Positions 54,717 to 62,705 of a stretch of 64,000 nt of DNA are shown here, piece after piece. A program made the position numbers and the translations under genes. The first letter of the stretch is position 1. Each line of letters opens with the position of its first letter. A model generated the notes under the pieces. The model saw only the letters and a program-made list of their open reading frames with translations, made no database searches and was not told the origin of the DNA. Source of the stretch: Marinobacter maritimus (GTDB lineage: Bacteria; Pseudomonadota; Gammaproteobacteria; Pseudomonadales; Oleiphilaceae); the NCBI RefSeq assembly GCF_007671675.1, contig NZ_VCGW01000001.1:744001-808000 (forward strand), read 5' to 3'.

Positions 54717-55778
54717 GTGTCGCGTAAAATTTCCACTGCTCTTGTTCTGGTTGTTCTGGCTGCATTTCTGGGCTACGCCCTCTGGAAGGTGCTGCTGGCG
54801 CCGGACAATCTGCCGCCCGATGGCTTTGCTCGTGGGAACGGACGAATTGAAGCCGACCTGGTTGACGTCTCAACCCGCCTGGCAGCCCGGGTTTCGAACA
54901 TTGCAGTACGCGAAGGTGATCTGGTTCGGCCTGGCGACGTTCTGGCAACGATGGATACGACCGAACTGGTGGCACAACAACGGCGTGCGCAGGCAGCGGT
55001 CGCAAGCGCCGAGGCAGCTGTGGCTGTGGCGAACGCCGGCATTACTCAGGCCGAAGCCAGGCTTGCTTTGTCGCAGAGCAATCTGGCCCGTGCGGAAACC
55101 TTGAGCAAACGGGGCGTCGTAACCCGCGAGGAACTGGATATCCGGCGGATGGAAGCCAAAGTTGCCGATTCTGTACTGGTTGCAGGGCATGCGGAAGCGG
55201 TTGCGAAACAGCGGGTAGTTGATGCAGAAGAAGCTGCTTTGCAGGAAATTGAGGCTCGCATTGCCGACAGCACACTCTATGCAACGCAAGCGGGGCGGGT
55301 GCTCTACCGTCTTGCCCAGCCTGGTGAAGTTCTGGGCAGTGGTGGCAAGGTGCTGACGCTGGTCAGCCTTGGCAACGTGTACATGGAGTTTTTCTTGCCG
55401 GCCAATGCAGCACCAAAAGTACGGTTGGGTGATGAGGCGCGGATTGTGGCTGATATCATGCCGGATATGGCGATACCAGCGGTTGTGAGCTTCGTCGCGC
55501 CACAGGCGCAGTTCACACCAAAACAGGTTGAGACGCTGGACGAGCGCGAGAGCCTGATGTTCCGAGTCCGTGTGCGCATTCCTCCGGAGATGGTTGCAGC
55601 AAGACTTGCACAGGTAAAAACTGGCGTGCGCGGCGAAGCCTGGGTTCGGTTAGTGCGAGCAGATGGAACCTTGTCTGACTGGCCCGAGGGGTTGACTCCA
55701 CCCGTGGCTAACGTTCTGCCTGCACCAAACAGTCGGGCGGGCACAACCGGCGAGGTGCCTGAGGACTCTGAAAAATGA
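54717..55778 (+). CDS. HlyD-family periplasmic adaptor of an ABC exporter
   Basis: 353 residues. N-terminal membrane anchor, then two lipoyl half-motifs (GRIEADLVDVSTRLAARVSNIAVREGDLVRPGDVLATMD and LYATQAGRVLYRLAQPGEVLGSGGKV) around an alanine-rich coiled coil (about 85-190), and a beta-barrel. Similar to YhiI/YbhG adaptors that work with RbbA-type ABC proteins. It starts at GTG 54717, two bases after the TetR stop, behind GAGGAG, and overlaps the ABC gene by four bases. Confidence 0.92.
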   Translation: MSRKISTALVLVVLAAFLGYALWKVLLAPDNLPPDGFARGNGRIEADLVDVSTRLAARVSNIAVREGDLVRPGDVLATMDTTELVAQQRRAQAAVASAEAAVAVANAGITQAEARLALSQSNLARAETLSKRGVVTREELDIRRMEAKVADSVLVAGHAEAVAKQRVVDAEEAALQEIEARIADSTLYATQAGRVLYRLAQPGEVLGSGGKVLTLVSLGNVYMEFFLPANAAPKVRLGDEARIVADIMPDMAIPAVVSFVAPQAQFTPKQVETLDERESLMFRVRVRIPPEMVAARLAQVKTGVRGEAWVRLVRADGTLSDWPEGLTPPVANVLPAPNSRAGTTGEVPEDSEK

Positions 55779-58564
55779 TTGTCGCGGACAGCTCTTATGC
55801 GCCGGTTGCATGCGTGGTTGATGTGAGTCATCACTATGGCAAGGTGTGTGCGCTCAATGAGGTAACCCTGGAATTGCCCGCCGGGCGTATGGTCGGTTTG
55901 ATCGGGCCGGATGGCGTGGGTAAATCCACCCTGATGGGGTTGATCGCCGGCGCCAAACGTTTGCAGACCGGGCACATTGAAGCGATGGGCGGCGATATGG
56001 CGAAAAAACGCCATCGGGCCGATGCCGGGAGCCGGATCGCTTTTATGCCCCAGGGGCTCGGGCGCAATCTGTATCACGATCTTACCCTGCAGGAGAATCT
56101 CGATTTCTTCGGCAAGCTGTTCGGACTGAACAAATCCGAGCGCAAGGCGCGGATTGCGAGGCTGACCCGAGCAACAGGCCTGGACGCATTTATGAACCGT
56201 CCCGCAGGTAAGCTCTCGGGTGGTATGAAGCAGAAGCTGGGACTCTGCGCGGCGCTGATTCACGATCCGGATTTCCTGCTGCTCGACGAACCGACAACCG
56301 GGGTAGATCCGCTGTCACGAAGTCAGTTCTGGGATCTGATCGATACCATCCGCGCCGATCGTCCGCAGATGAGTGTTCTTGTCTCAACCGCCTATATGGA
56401 AGAGGCCGCACGTTTTGAGCATCTGGTGGCGATGAACGACGGACGTATCCTGGCGGCTGGAAGCCCGGAAGAGCTGCTGACCCGGACGGGAACAGAGACG
56501 GTCGAAGCGGCCTACGTGACACTGCTGGGCGGCAAGCCTGCGTCGATTCCTGAGAGTCACAAGGCTCCCGATGCGCCAGTTGCAACGGAAGGAATGTCAG
56601 AACAGCCGGCCATCAGCGCCCATAACCTGACCAAACGATTCGGCGATTTTACGGCTGTGGACTCCGTGAGTTTCGAGATCGCGCGGGGTGAGATTTTCGG
56701 TTTCCTCGGGTCGAACGGTTGCGGCAAAACCACCACCATGAAAATGCTGACCGGCCTTACACCGGCAACCGAGGGTGAAGCCTGGATTTTCGGTGAGCCG
56801 GTGGATGCGCAGAATCTCGACGCACGTCGGCAGGTCGGCTTTATGTCCCAGTCGTTTTCCCTTTATGGCGAACTTACGGTACGTGAGAACTTGCTGTTGC
56901 ACGCGCGTCTGTTTCATCTGGGCCGAGCTCTGACCGCTGAGCGGATGGAGGAGCTGGTTCCACGTTTCGGACTCGAATCCTATCTTGACCAGGGGGCCGG
57001 GTCATTGCCTCTGGGTGTGAGGCAACGCCTTTCTCTGGCGGTGGCGGTTATTCATGCACCCGCCATTCTGATTCTGGACGAACCAACCTCCGGCGTTGAT
57101 CCGCAGGCACGGGATGTGTTCTGGGACATGTTGCTGGAGCTTGCGCACCGGGATGGAGTCACGATTTTTATCTCGACGCACTTTATGGATGAAGGGATGC
57201 GCTGCGACCGGATTTCGCTGATGCACGCAGGTAAAGTGCTGGTGTCGGATGTACCTGCCGAGCTTATTAAGGGGCGGGGCGCCGAAACACTGGAAGAGGC
57301 GTTCATCGCGTATATGCTTGATGCCTCATCGCCAGCTCAGCTGCAGGCGGTAGCGGAAGACGAACACTTGCTTGGCGGGAATGACGCGGATGAGCCGGAC
57401 CCAATCGCGCCACGCTTCAGCTTGCAACGCATGTTGGCCTTCACCACACGAGAGGCGACGCAGGTAAGGCGCGACCCTGTGCGGCTGGTATTCTCGTTCG
57501 TCGGCAGCGCTCTGCTTTTGCTCATCATGTCTTTTGGTATTTCACAGGAAGTGCGCAATATTCCGTTCGCCGTGTTGGATCTGGACCAAAGCCCGGAAAG
57601 CCGGGCCTATCTTTCAGGGTTTGAGGATTCTCAATGGTTTCTGAAACGACCGGCTATCAGCAGTGTGGAAGAACTTGAGCAACGTCTTAAAAGCGGTGAG
57701 CTGGCGTTGGCAATCCAGATACCGCCAGATTTTGGAAGATCAGTGCGTGGAACCGGAATAAACGAAATAGCCGCGCTGATTGACGGCGCAGATACCAACC
57801 GGGCGGGCACCGTGGAAAGCTACGTGAAGGGCGCTCACGCCCACATAATGGGTATTGACGCGCAATATGCACTGGCGTTGGAAGACCTGATGACACCCCG
57901 GTCACCGGATGCGGCCTCGCCAGCGACCCTGGTTCCGCGATTTCACTACAACCCGGCGATGGAAAGCCTGCCTTCAATCGGCCCGTCAATCCCACCGCTT
58001 TTGTTGTTACTTTTCCCGGCAATCCTGATGGCGGTCAGCGTGGCACGGGAAAAAGAAATCGGCACGATCACCAATTTTTACGTTACACCCACCAGTCGCG
58101 CCGAATTCCTGATCGGAAAACAACTGGTTTATATCGTCATCACGATTTTGAACTTTGTGATCCTGACGGCGTTGCTGGTCACGGTTCTGGGTATTCCGCT
58201 CAAGGGCGCGCCGCTTGCATTGGTGCTTGGAGCCTTGCTTTACGCGGTTGCCGCAACAGGGTACGGCCTGATCGTATCAATGATTGCCAAAACCCAGGTG
58301 ACGGCCGTCTTTGCTGCAGCCATTCTTTCGGTTATGCCGACCCTGCAGTTTTCCGGAATGATAACCCCGGTTTCCTCGCTGGAGGGGGCGGCGCAGGTTG
58401 TTGGCACCTTCTGGCCAACAACCTGGTACATGGGGATCAGTGTGGGCACCTTTACCAAGGGGCTGGGCCTGCCGGAGCTGTCCGCGCATCTCTGGCGTCT
58501 CGCCGCTTTCGGTCCGGTTCTGACCGGGCTGGCCGTGCTCGCTTTGCGCAAGCAGGAGAAGTAA
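55775..58564 (+). CDS. RbbA-like ABC protein: two ATPase domains fused to a permease
   Basis: 929 residues. ATPase 1 (about 8-240): Walker A GPDGVGKST, signature LSGGMKQKLGL, Walker B FLLLDEPTTGVDP. ATPase 2 (about 270-500): Walker A GSNGCGKTT, Walker B ILILDEPTSGVDP, but its signature is LPLGVRQRL. Permease (about 545-925): one N-terminal helix, a periplasmic loop, and five C-terminal helices (from PSIPPLLLLLFPAILMAVSVAREKEIGTI). E. coli RbbA (YhiH) has the same layout and was described as ribosome-associated, but with an HlyD protein and a second permease it is more likely a tripartite exporter. Confidence 0.92.
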   Translation: MIVADSSYAPVACVVDVSHHYGKVCALNEVTLELPAGRMVGLIGPDGVGKSTLMGLIAGAKRLQTGHIEAMGGDMAKKRHRADAGSRIAFMPQGLGRNLYHDLTLQENLDFFGKLFGLNKSERKARIARLTRATGLDAFMNRPAGKLSGGMKQKLGLCAALIHDPDFLLLDEPTTGVDPLSRSQFWDLIDTIRADRPQMSVLVSTAYMEEAARFEHLVAMNDGRILAAGSPEELLTRTGTETVEAAYVTLLGGKPASIPESHKAPDAPVATEGMSEQPAISAHNLTKRFGDFTAVDSVSFEIARGEIFGFLGSNGCGKTTTMKMLTGLTPATEGEAWIFGEPVDAQNLDARRQVGFMSQSFSLYGELTVRENLLLHARLFHLGRALTAERMEELVPRFGLESYLDQGAGSLPLGVRQRLSLAVAVIHAPAILILDEPTSGVDPQARDVFWDMLLELAHRDGVTIFISTHFMDEGMRCDRISLMHAGKVLVSDVPAELIKGRGAETLEEAFIAYMLDASSPAQLQAVAEDEHLLGGNDADEPDPIAPRFSLQRMLAFTTREATQVRRDPVRLVFSFVGSALLLLIMSFGISQEVRNIPFAVLDLDQSPESRAYLSGFEDSQWFLKRPAISSVEELEQRLKSGELALAIQIPPDFGRSVRGTGINEIAALIDGADTNRAGTVESYVKGAHAHIMGIDAQYALALEDLMTPRSPDAASPATLVPRFHYNPAMESLPSIGPSIPPLLLLLFPAILMAVSVAREKEIGTITNFYVTPTSRAEFLIGKQLVYIVITILNFVILTALLVTVLGIPLKGAPLALVLGALLYAVAATGYGLIVSMIAKTQVTAVFAAAILSVMPTLQFSGMITPVSSLEGAAQVVGTFWPTTWYMGISVGTFTKGLGLPELSAHLWRLAAFGPVLTGLAVLALRKQEK

Positions 58565-58566
58565 GC

Positions 58567-59691
58567 ATGAAGCGTCTTGCCAATACCTTCTGGCTTGCGG
58601 GTAAGGAACTGAAAAGCGTTCTTGGTGACCCGGTGATGGTTATCCTGATTCTGTGGTCTTTTGTCGCGGCAGTTATTCTGGAGGCCAGCGGCGCGGGCGA
58701 TACGGTCTACAATGCGGCGATTGCCATTGTCGATGAAGATCAATCGTCGCTTAGCCGGCAAGTAACGGATGCTTTGGGGCCACCCTGGTTTCAGCCTCCC
58801 GTTACTATTTCAGCGGATCAGGTGGCAGCGGAGATGGATGCCGGGCGTATCATGTTTGTGCTCAGCTTTCCGCCGCAATTTGAAGCCGACCTAATCGCTG
58901 GCCTGGCGCCCGCCGCGCAGCTTGAGGTGGACGCAACGGCCGTGTCACAGGCACAGCTCGGCACGGATTACATTTCCAATATTCTGATTTCCGAAAGCCG
59001 TGCATTTCTGTCGGGTACTCCTGAGGCTCCTGAGCCTGCACTGCAGCTTGAGTTGCGCCGGGCTTTCAATCCCAATGGAAACCCTGTCTGGTTCAAGGCA
59101 GTGTCTTCGTTGCTCAATCAATTGTCGCTCCTCACCATCGCATTGACAGGCGCGGCGATGCTACGCGAGCGCGAGCAGGGCACCATCGAGCATCTGATGG
59201 TCATGCCACTCACGCCGCTCGAAATTGCACTTTCCAAAGTTCTGGCCAACGTTGTTGTGGTGCTGGGAGCATTCACCTTGTCGCTTGTTTTCGTCGTACA
59301 AGAGATTCTGCAAGTGCCTGTGGCCGGATCTGTGCCGTTGTTGTTGGCAGGTACGATGGTGTATCTGGCTGCCGCCGCGGCCATCGGGATGTTCCTTGGC
59401 ACCATGGCGCGCAGCATGGCTCAGTTTGCACTGTTGGTGATCATGGTGATCATCCCCATCATCATGCTTTCCGGTGGTATGGGGGCGATCGAAAGCCAGC
59501 CTGATATTGTCCAGCGTTTAACGCTGGCGCTGCCTTCGCGACACTTTCTCGCGTTTGCCAAGGCCGTGGTGTTCCGCGGTGCTGGCCCCGACAACGTATG
59601 GTTCGAGCTGTCGATGATGGCCGGGTTGGGCATCGGATTTTTCGCAGCGAGTCTGGCGCTGTTCCGCAGGTCCATGAGTCTTTCTGGCTAG
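58567..59691 (+). CDS. ABC-2 type permease (YhhJ-like)
   Basis: 374 residues. One N-terminal membrane helix (about 20-40), a periplasmic loop of about 135 residues, then five helices from about 180; the LREREQGTIEHLMVMPLTPLEIALSKVLANV motif is diagnostic of ABC-2 permeases. It pairs with the permease half of the upstream RbbA-like protein as in the yhiI-rbbA-yhhJ set of E. coli. Two bases separate them. It ends 28 bases before the convergent cytochrome operon. Confidence 0.93.
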   Translation: MKRLANTFWLAGKELKSVLGDPVMVILILWSFVAAVILEASGAGDTVYNAAIAIVDEDQSSLSRQVTDALGPPWFQPPVTISADQVAAEMDAGRIMFVLSFPPQFEADLIAGLAPAAQLEVDATAVSQAQLGTDYISNILISESRAFLSGTPEAPEPALQLELRRAFNPNGNPVWFKAVSSLLNQLSLLTIALTGAAMLREREQGTIEHLMVMPLTPLEIALSKVLANVVVVLGAFTLSLVFVVQEILQVPVAGSVPLLLAGTMVYLAAAAAIGMFLGTMARSMAQFALLVIMVIIPIIMLSGGMGAIESQPDIVQRLTLALPSRHFLAFAKAVVFRGAGPDNVWFELSMMAGLGIGFFAASLALFRRSMSLSG

Positions 59692-59719
59692 CTGGAGCCT
59701 CGCCCGGCGTCCAGGAAAA

Positions 59720-60277
59720 CTATTCAGTGGTGTGACCCCACCCCTGGGGAATCGACTGCTCTTCCAGTCCGTTGAATCGATCCGTCACATAACGGCTGTG
59801 GCAAGCTACGCAGGATTCGGTCATACGGTTGAAGGTTTCGGCCTGGGCCTGGGTATCCTGTTGCTTCCCCGCCTCAGCCAGCTCCGCTGCCAGCTGGTGG
59901 AAGTACTTGTCCATCTTCAGGAATTCCTCGGGCACCGCGGCCTTCAGATCCTGCTGATCTTGCTTGGTCAGGGACTGTTTGAGGATGAAGCTGTCGTGGA
60001 TGGCTTGTCCTTTCTGCGCTACCTCATCATGTCTGCCCTGGATGATGGCGCTGTAGGTCGCCTTCATCGCTGTCTCAATCTCGATCATCTCCTTCGCCAA
60101 CAGTCCGCGTAGTTTCTCAGTCAGATCGGGGCCCACGGGCTCCGCAGCAATGACGGCTCCGTTAAGTGCCAGACTCCCCAGCAGAGCAGCCGCTGCGACG
60201 GTTCGAAATTGTCTTCCAGAGCTTCGTAACGGGGCGCTCATCAGGGTGTTGCTGCTCGCTATCGCACGTTTACTCAT
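59720..60277 (-). CDS. c'-like cytochrome, larger of a pair
   Basis: 185 residues. Long signal sequence cleaved near AVIA-AEPV (about residue 45), then a helical domain with the haem-attachment motif CVACH at 156-160 close to the C terminus, the class II layout of a four-helix bundle. KEMIEIETAMKATYSAI near the start of the mature domain could supply a methionine axial ligand, as in cytochrome c-556. Periplasmic. It may bind NO or pass electrons; no partner oxidase or reductase is nearby. GAGGAG precedes the ATG. Last gene of the lpxR operon. Confidence 0.83.
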   Translation of the reverse strand: MSKRAIASSNTLMSAPLRSSGRQFRTVAAAALLGSLALNGAVIAAEPVGPDLTEKLRGLLAKEMIEIETAMKATYSAIIQGRHDEVAQKGQAIHDSFILKQSLTKQDQQDLKAAVPEEFLKMDKYFHQLAAELAEAGKQQDTQAQAETFNRMTESCVACHSRYVTDRFNGLEEQSIPQGWGHTTE

Positions 60278-60313
60278 GTTTGTACTCCTCGCTTTACGGT
60301 TGCGTTGTCTTCT

Positions 60314-60766
60314 TCAACGTCGCTCATAAAAATGCTTGGTGAACGGTTCACGGAAATTCTGGTGACATCCCAGACAGCTTAGCTGCACCTCGGAAAAAGC
60401 TTTAACAACCGCTTGGCCTTCGCCGCGCATTGCTGCTTCTTCCATCGCAGTTGCCGCATCGTGCACCTCGCCATCGAATTCACGAAACTTGCCGGCATCA
60501 CTACCAAGCCAGCTAAGGATCCGTAGTTTTTCCATCATTGGTGGCTGGGCATGACGAGCAATTTGGGGTGAGAGTTCTGCCACAGTACTCCAGTCTTCCG
60601 TGGCGATTGCCCCGGTGACGGCTTGCATATCACGCCCAAGCTGTTGCATCACGCCCTGCAAAACTAAAGGTTCGATGGTTTCCTCAGTCTCAGCGTACAA
60701 GGTTGCAGCAGAGGTAAGTGAAATTATTGCCATAACGAAAACTGAAAGAGATTGTGATTTATTCAT
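60314..60766 (-). CDS. c'-like cytochrome, smaller of a pair
   Basis: 150 residues from ATG 60766, chosen for AAAGGAG five bases before it; the frame extends to 60835 but would overlap lpxR. Signal peptide MNKSQSLSVFVMAIISLTSAATLYA, helical domain starting PLVLQGVMQQLGRDMQAV, and CLGCH at 131-135 with only 15 residues after it. Like its neighbour it is a class II c-type cytochrome of the periplasm. Thirty-six bases separate them. The two share the layout but little sequence, so this is an old duplication at best. Confidence 0.83.
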   Translation of the reverse strand: MNKSQSLSVFVMAIISLTSAATLYAETEETIEPLVLQGVMQQLGRDMQAVTGAIATEDWSTVAELSPQIARHAQPPMMEKLRILSWLGSDAGKFREFDGEVHDAATAMEEAAMRGEGQAVVKAFSEVQLSCLGCHQNFREPFTKHFYERR

Positions 60767-60824
60767 TAGTACTCCTTTAACTGGTAAGTGAGTGGTATTT
60801 GCTGAACAAGCGTGGTTGCTTTGT

Positions 60825-61997
60825 TCAAATTTCAAAACTTAGTGCGATCGAACCAAAGGCGTGATGATCGAGTTGTTCGTCAAACTCGCGGGTTCGCCAG
60901 ACCCGCATCAGTGCCAGCCGGACGCCATGCCCGGAAACAAGCCACTGGCTACTGATACCGATTGCCGCCTGAGCGACCCATGGCCGCCGGCTGACACGGT
61001 GGCTACTGCGAAACATATTGCCGTCGAGGGAAAAATCCCAGGCCACGGCTTTTCCTTCCAGGTTGGCGAAGGCGTGCACTCCGGGACGTGGGGCAGTAAC
61101 GGATGGCGATTGCGCACTACGAAGGTTCGCCGCAGCGGATGGCGGTCTGTTTTCAACCCCGGGACGGATTGCATAACTGCCGAAATCATTGGGTATATTC
61201 CAGCCCGCACGCAGCTCTACCCCGGTACTGGCGGCAGTCTCGATATTGCCAAGGCGCAGGCCATAGTTGCCAATCAGGTCACTGCCCCAGCCTGGCTGGA
61301 CGGCGCCTCTGGTAAAGGCTTTGTATTTGCGTTCCAGAGCAAGCTGAAAAGCCGGCTCGTTGTGCAGTTGATTATCCCAACCATTGAAGCGCTCAATGCC
61401 ACGTATACTGTGAACGAAATTTTGTGACTGCTCAGCTAACGACCATGGGCCGATAACACCGAGTGACAACTCGCGTACGTCGAGCATCTCGTAACCAGCT
61501 CTTTCAGGATGCACCCGGCGGTTCCACGCCAGGCTGAAATATAGTAGCCCGGCATAGGGACGATCATCGTGAATTAAGTCAATGCGAGCCTTATCTTCAG
61601 GCGTATACATGGATTGCCCTGCACGCATCACAACGTTCTGCGAGGCCGATTCCGCGACGGCGCTACGCCAGAACCCGGGGTCAGCCCAACCAAGAAGCCG
61701 GGTGTAAAGACCAAGCGCCCAAGGCTGGCAACCAGGGTCAAGTCGGTCCTCCATGTCATGAGATACCAGGGTCAGCGCCACGCCATTCGTATAATTGCTA
61801 TCAGTGCCGGCAAAAAGGTCATTTTCCAGCCGTAACGTACCACCGCGCCAGTGTAATTCTCGCTCAGGTGTACACTGTCCTTGATGGTCCTGCCGCTGTT
61901 CTGCGCGGCTGGGGGCGGGGCACAGCATTGTGCACGCTAGCGCCAAGCTCACGAAGATGTGTGCAACACGATCGAGATCTTCGGCGTTTCCGGGCAT
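60825..61997 (-). CDS. lpxR: LpxR-family lipid A 3'-O-deacylase
   Basis: 390 residues from ATG 61997, which has GAGG nine bases upstream. The longer frame to ATG 62018 would start inside the operator palindrome. Signal peptide cleaved near SRA-EQ (about 32). Outer-membrane beta-barrel enzyme that removes the 3'-acyloxyacyl group of lipid A. Family motifs: LRLENDLFAGTDSNYTNGVALTL near the mature N terminus, DDRPYAGLLYFSLAW, and QNFVHSIRG with the expected catalytic histidine. Ends with a strand and terminal aromatic-type pattern (GSIALSFEI). First gene of a three-gene operon with two cytochromes. Confidence 0.88.
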   Translation of the reverse strand: MPGNAEDLDRVAHIFVSLALACTMLCPAPSRAEQRQDHQGQCTPERELHWRGGTLRLENDLFAGTDSNYTNGVALTLVSHDMEDRLDPGCQPWALGLYTRLLGWADPGFWRSAVAESASQNVVMRAGQSMYTPEDKARIDLIHDDRPYAGLLYFSLAWNRRVHPERAGYEMLDVRELSLGVIGPWSLAEQSQNFVHSIRGIERFNGWDNQLHNEPAFQLALERKYKAFTRGAVQPGWGSDLIGNYGLRLGNIETAASTGVELRAGWNIPNDFGSYAIRPGVENRPPSAAANLRSAQSPSVTAPRPGVHAFANLEGKAVAWDFSLDGNMFRSSHRVSRRPWVAQAAIGISSQWLVSGHGVRLALMRVWRTREFDEQLDHHAFGSIALSFEI

Positions 61998-62011
61998 AGC
62001 GACAGTCCTCA

Positions 62012-62053
62012 CGCCCATATAAGATAGTAATTGATTACTATCTTATATGGGCG
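62012..62053. promoter_or_regulatory. 42-base perfect palindrome, operator at the lpxR promoter
   Basis: Twenty-base arms at 62012-62031 and 62034-62053 are exact inverted repeats around TG. The core GATAGTAATTGATTACTATC (62023-62042) matches the repeat at 49541-49560 in 17 of 20 bases. On the minus strand a promoter (TTGCGT, 17 bases, TAAGAT) places the -10 in the palindrome, and the lpxR ATG at 61997 follows 15 bases beyond it. Expected to bind the TetR protein of the efflux operon. Confidence 0.75.
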
Positions 62054-62195
62054 CTCTAAAACACGCAATGGAATATCCAGATCGGCGTCCGTGTCGACTC
62101 CTTGGTAAAAAGAGCGAACAATGGTATTTTTCGTGGCGCTTCTTGGTGTACCCAGTGTCGTATTTGTATAGGGCGCTATCAGCAGAGTTGCGTTT

Positions 62196-62699
62196 ATGCC
62201 GAATATACAGAACATTGACGAATACTGGATGGCCCGGGCACTGACACTGGCAGCTCGTGGGGCTTCCCAGGACGAGGTCCCTGTCGGCGCAGTTGTCGTC
62301 CGTGATGGCAAAGAGCTGGGTACAGGCTTTAATGTACCAATTACCGGGTGTGATCCCACTGCCCACGCTGAGATATGCGCACTGCGTGATGCGGCGGCGA
62401 GGGCAGGGAATTACCGGCTTACCGGAGCTACCCTCTACGTTACTCTTGAACCCTGCACCATGTGCGTTGGCGCCATTGTGCACAGCCGTATCAGCCGGCT
62501 TGTATACGGTGCCCGTGAGCCCAAGGCGGGCGCCATTGAATCGGCTCGGCGTACACTGGATGAGCCTCATTTGAACTGGCAAGTAGACGTTGTGGGTGGC
62601 ATCCTGCCGGATGATTGTAGCCAGATTATCAGTGATTTTTTCAGCCGCCGGCGGGCAGAAATCCGGCAGCGGCGCAAACAGAGTTCAGGGAAGGAGTAG
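62196..62699 (+). CDS. tadA: tRNA adenosine-34 deaminase TadA
   Basis: 167 residues. Converts wobble adenosine to inosine in tRNA-Arg. Zinc and proton-shuttle residues are His57 and Glu59 (TAHAEICALRDA), Cys87 and Cys90 (LEPCTMCVGAIVHSRI). ISRLVYGAREPKAGA is also typical. The ribosome site before ATG 62196 is weak. Essential in most bacteria. It resumes ordinary core content after the efflux-lpxR module and is six bases before galE. Confidence 0.96.
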   Translation: MPNIQNIDEYWMARALTLAARGASQDEVPVGAVVVRDGKELGTGFNVPITGCDPTAHAEICALRDAAARAGNYRLTGATLYVTLEPCTMCVGAIVHSRISRLVYGAREPKAGAIESARRTLDEPHLNWQVDVVGGILPDDCSQIISDFFSRRRAEIRQRRKQSSGKE

Positions 62700-62705
62700 T
62701 TCTGC

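Noticed and set aside
55304..56263. 319-codon open frame antisense to the HlyD and ABC genes
   Set aside because: Spans the junction of two well-supported genes on the opposite strand; no domain features.
49541..62053. The efflux-lpxR module as a recently acquired genomic island
   Set aside because: Base composition and codon use look like the surroundings, there is no integrase, tRNA edge or direct repeat; the flanking inverted repeats sit exactly at promoters and are better read as operators than as insertion ends.
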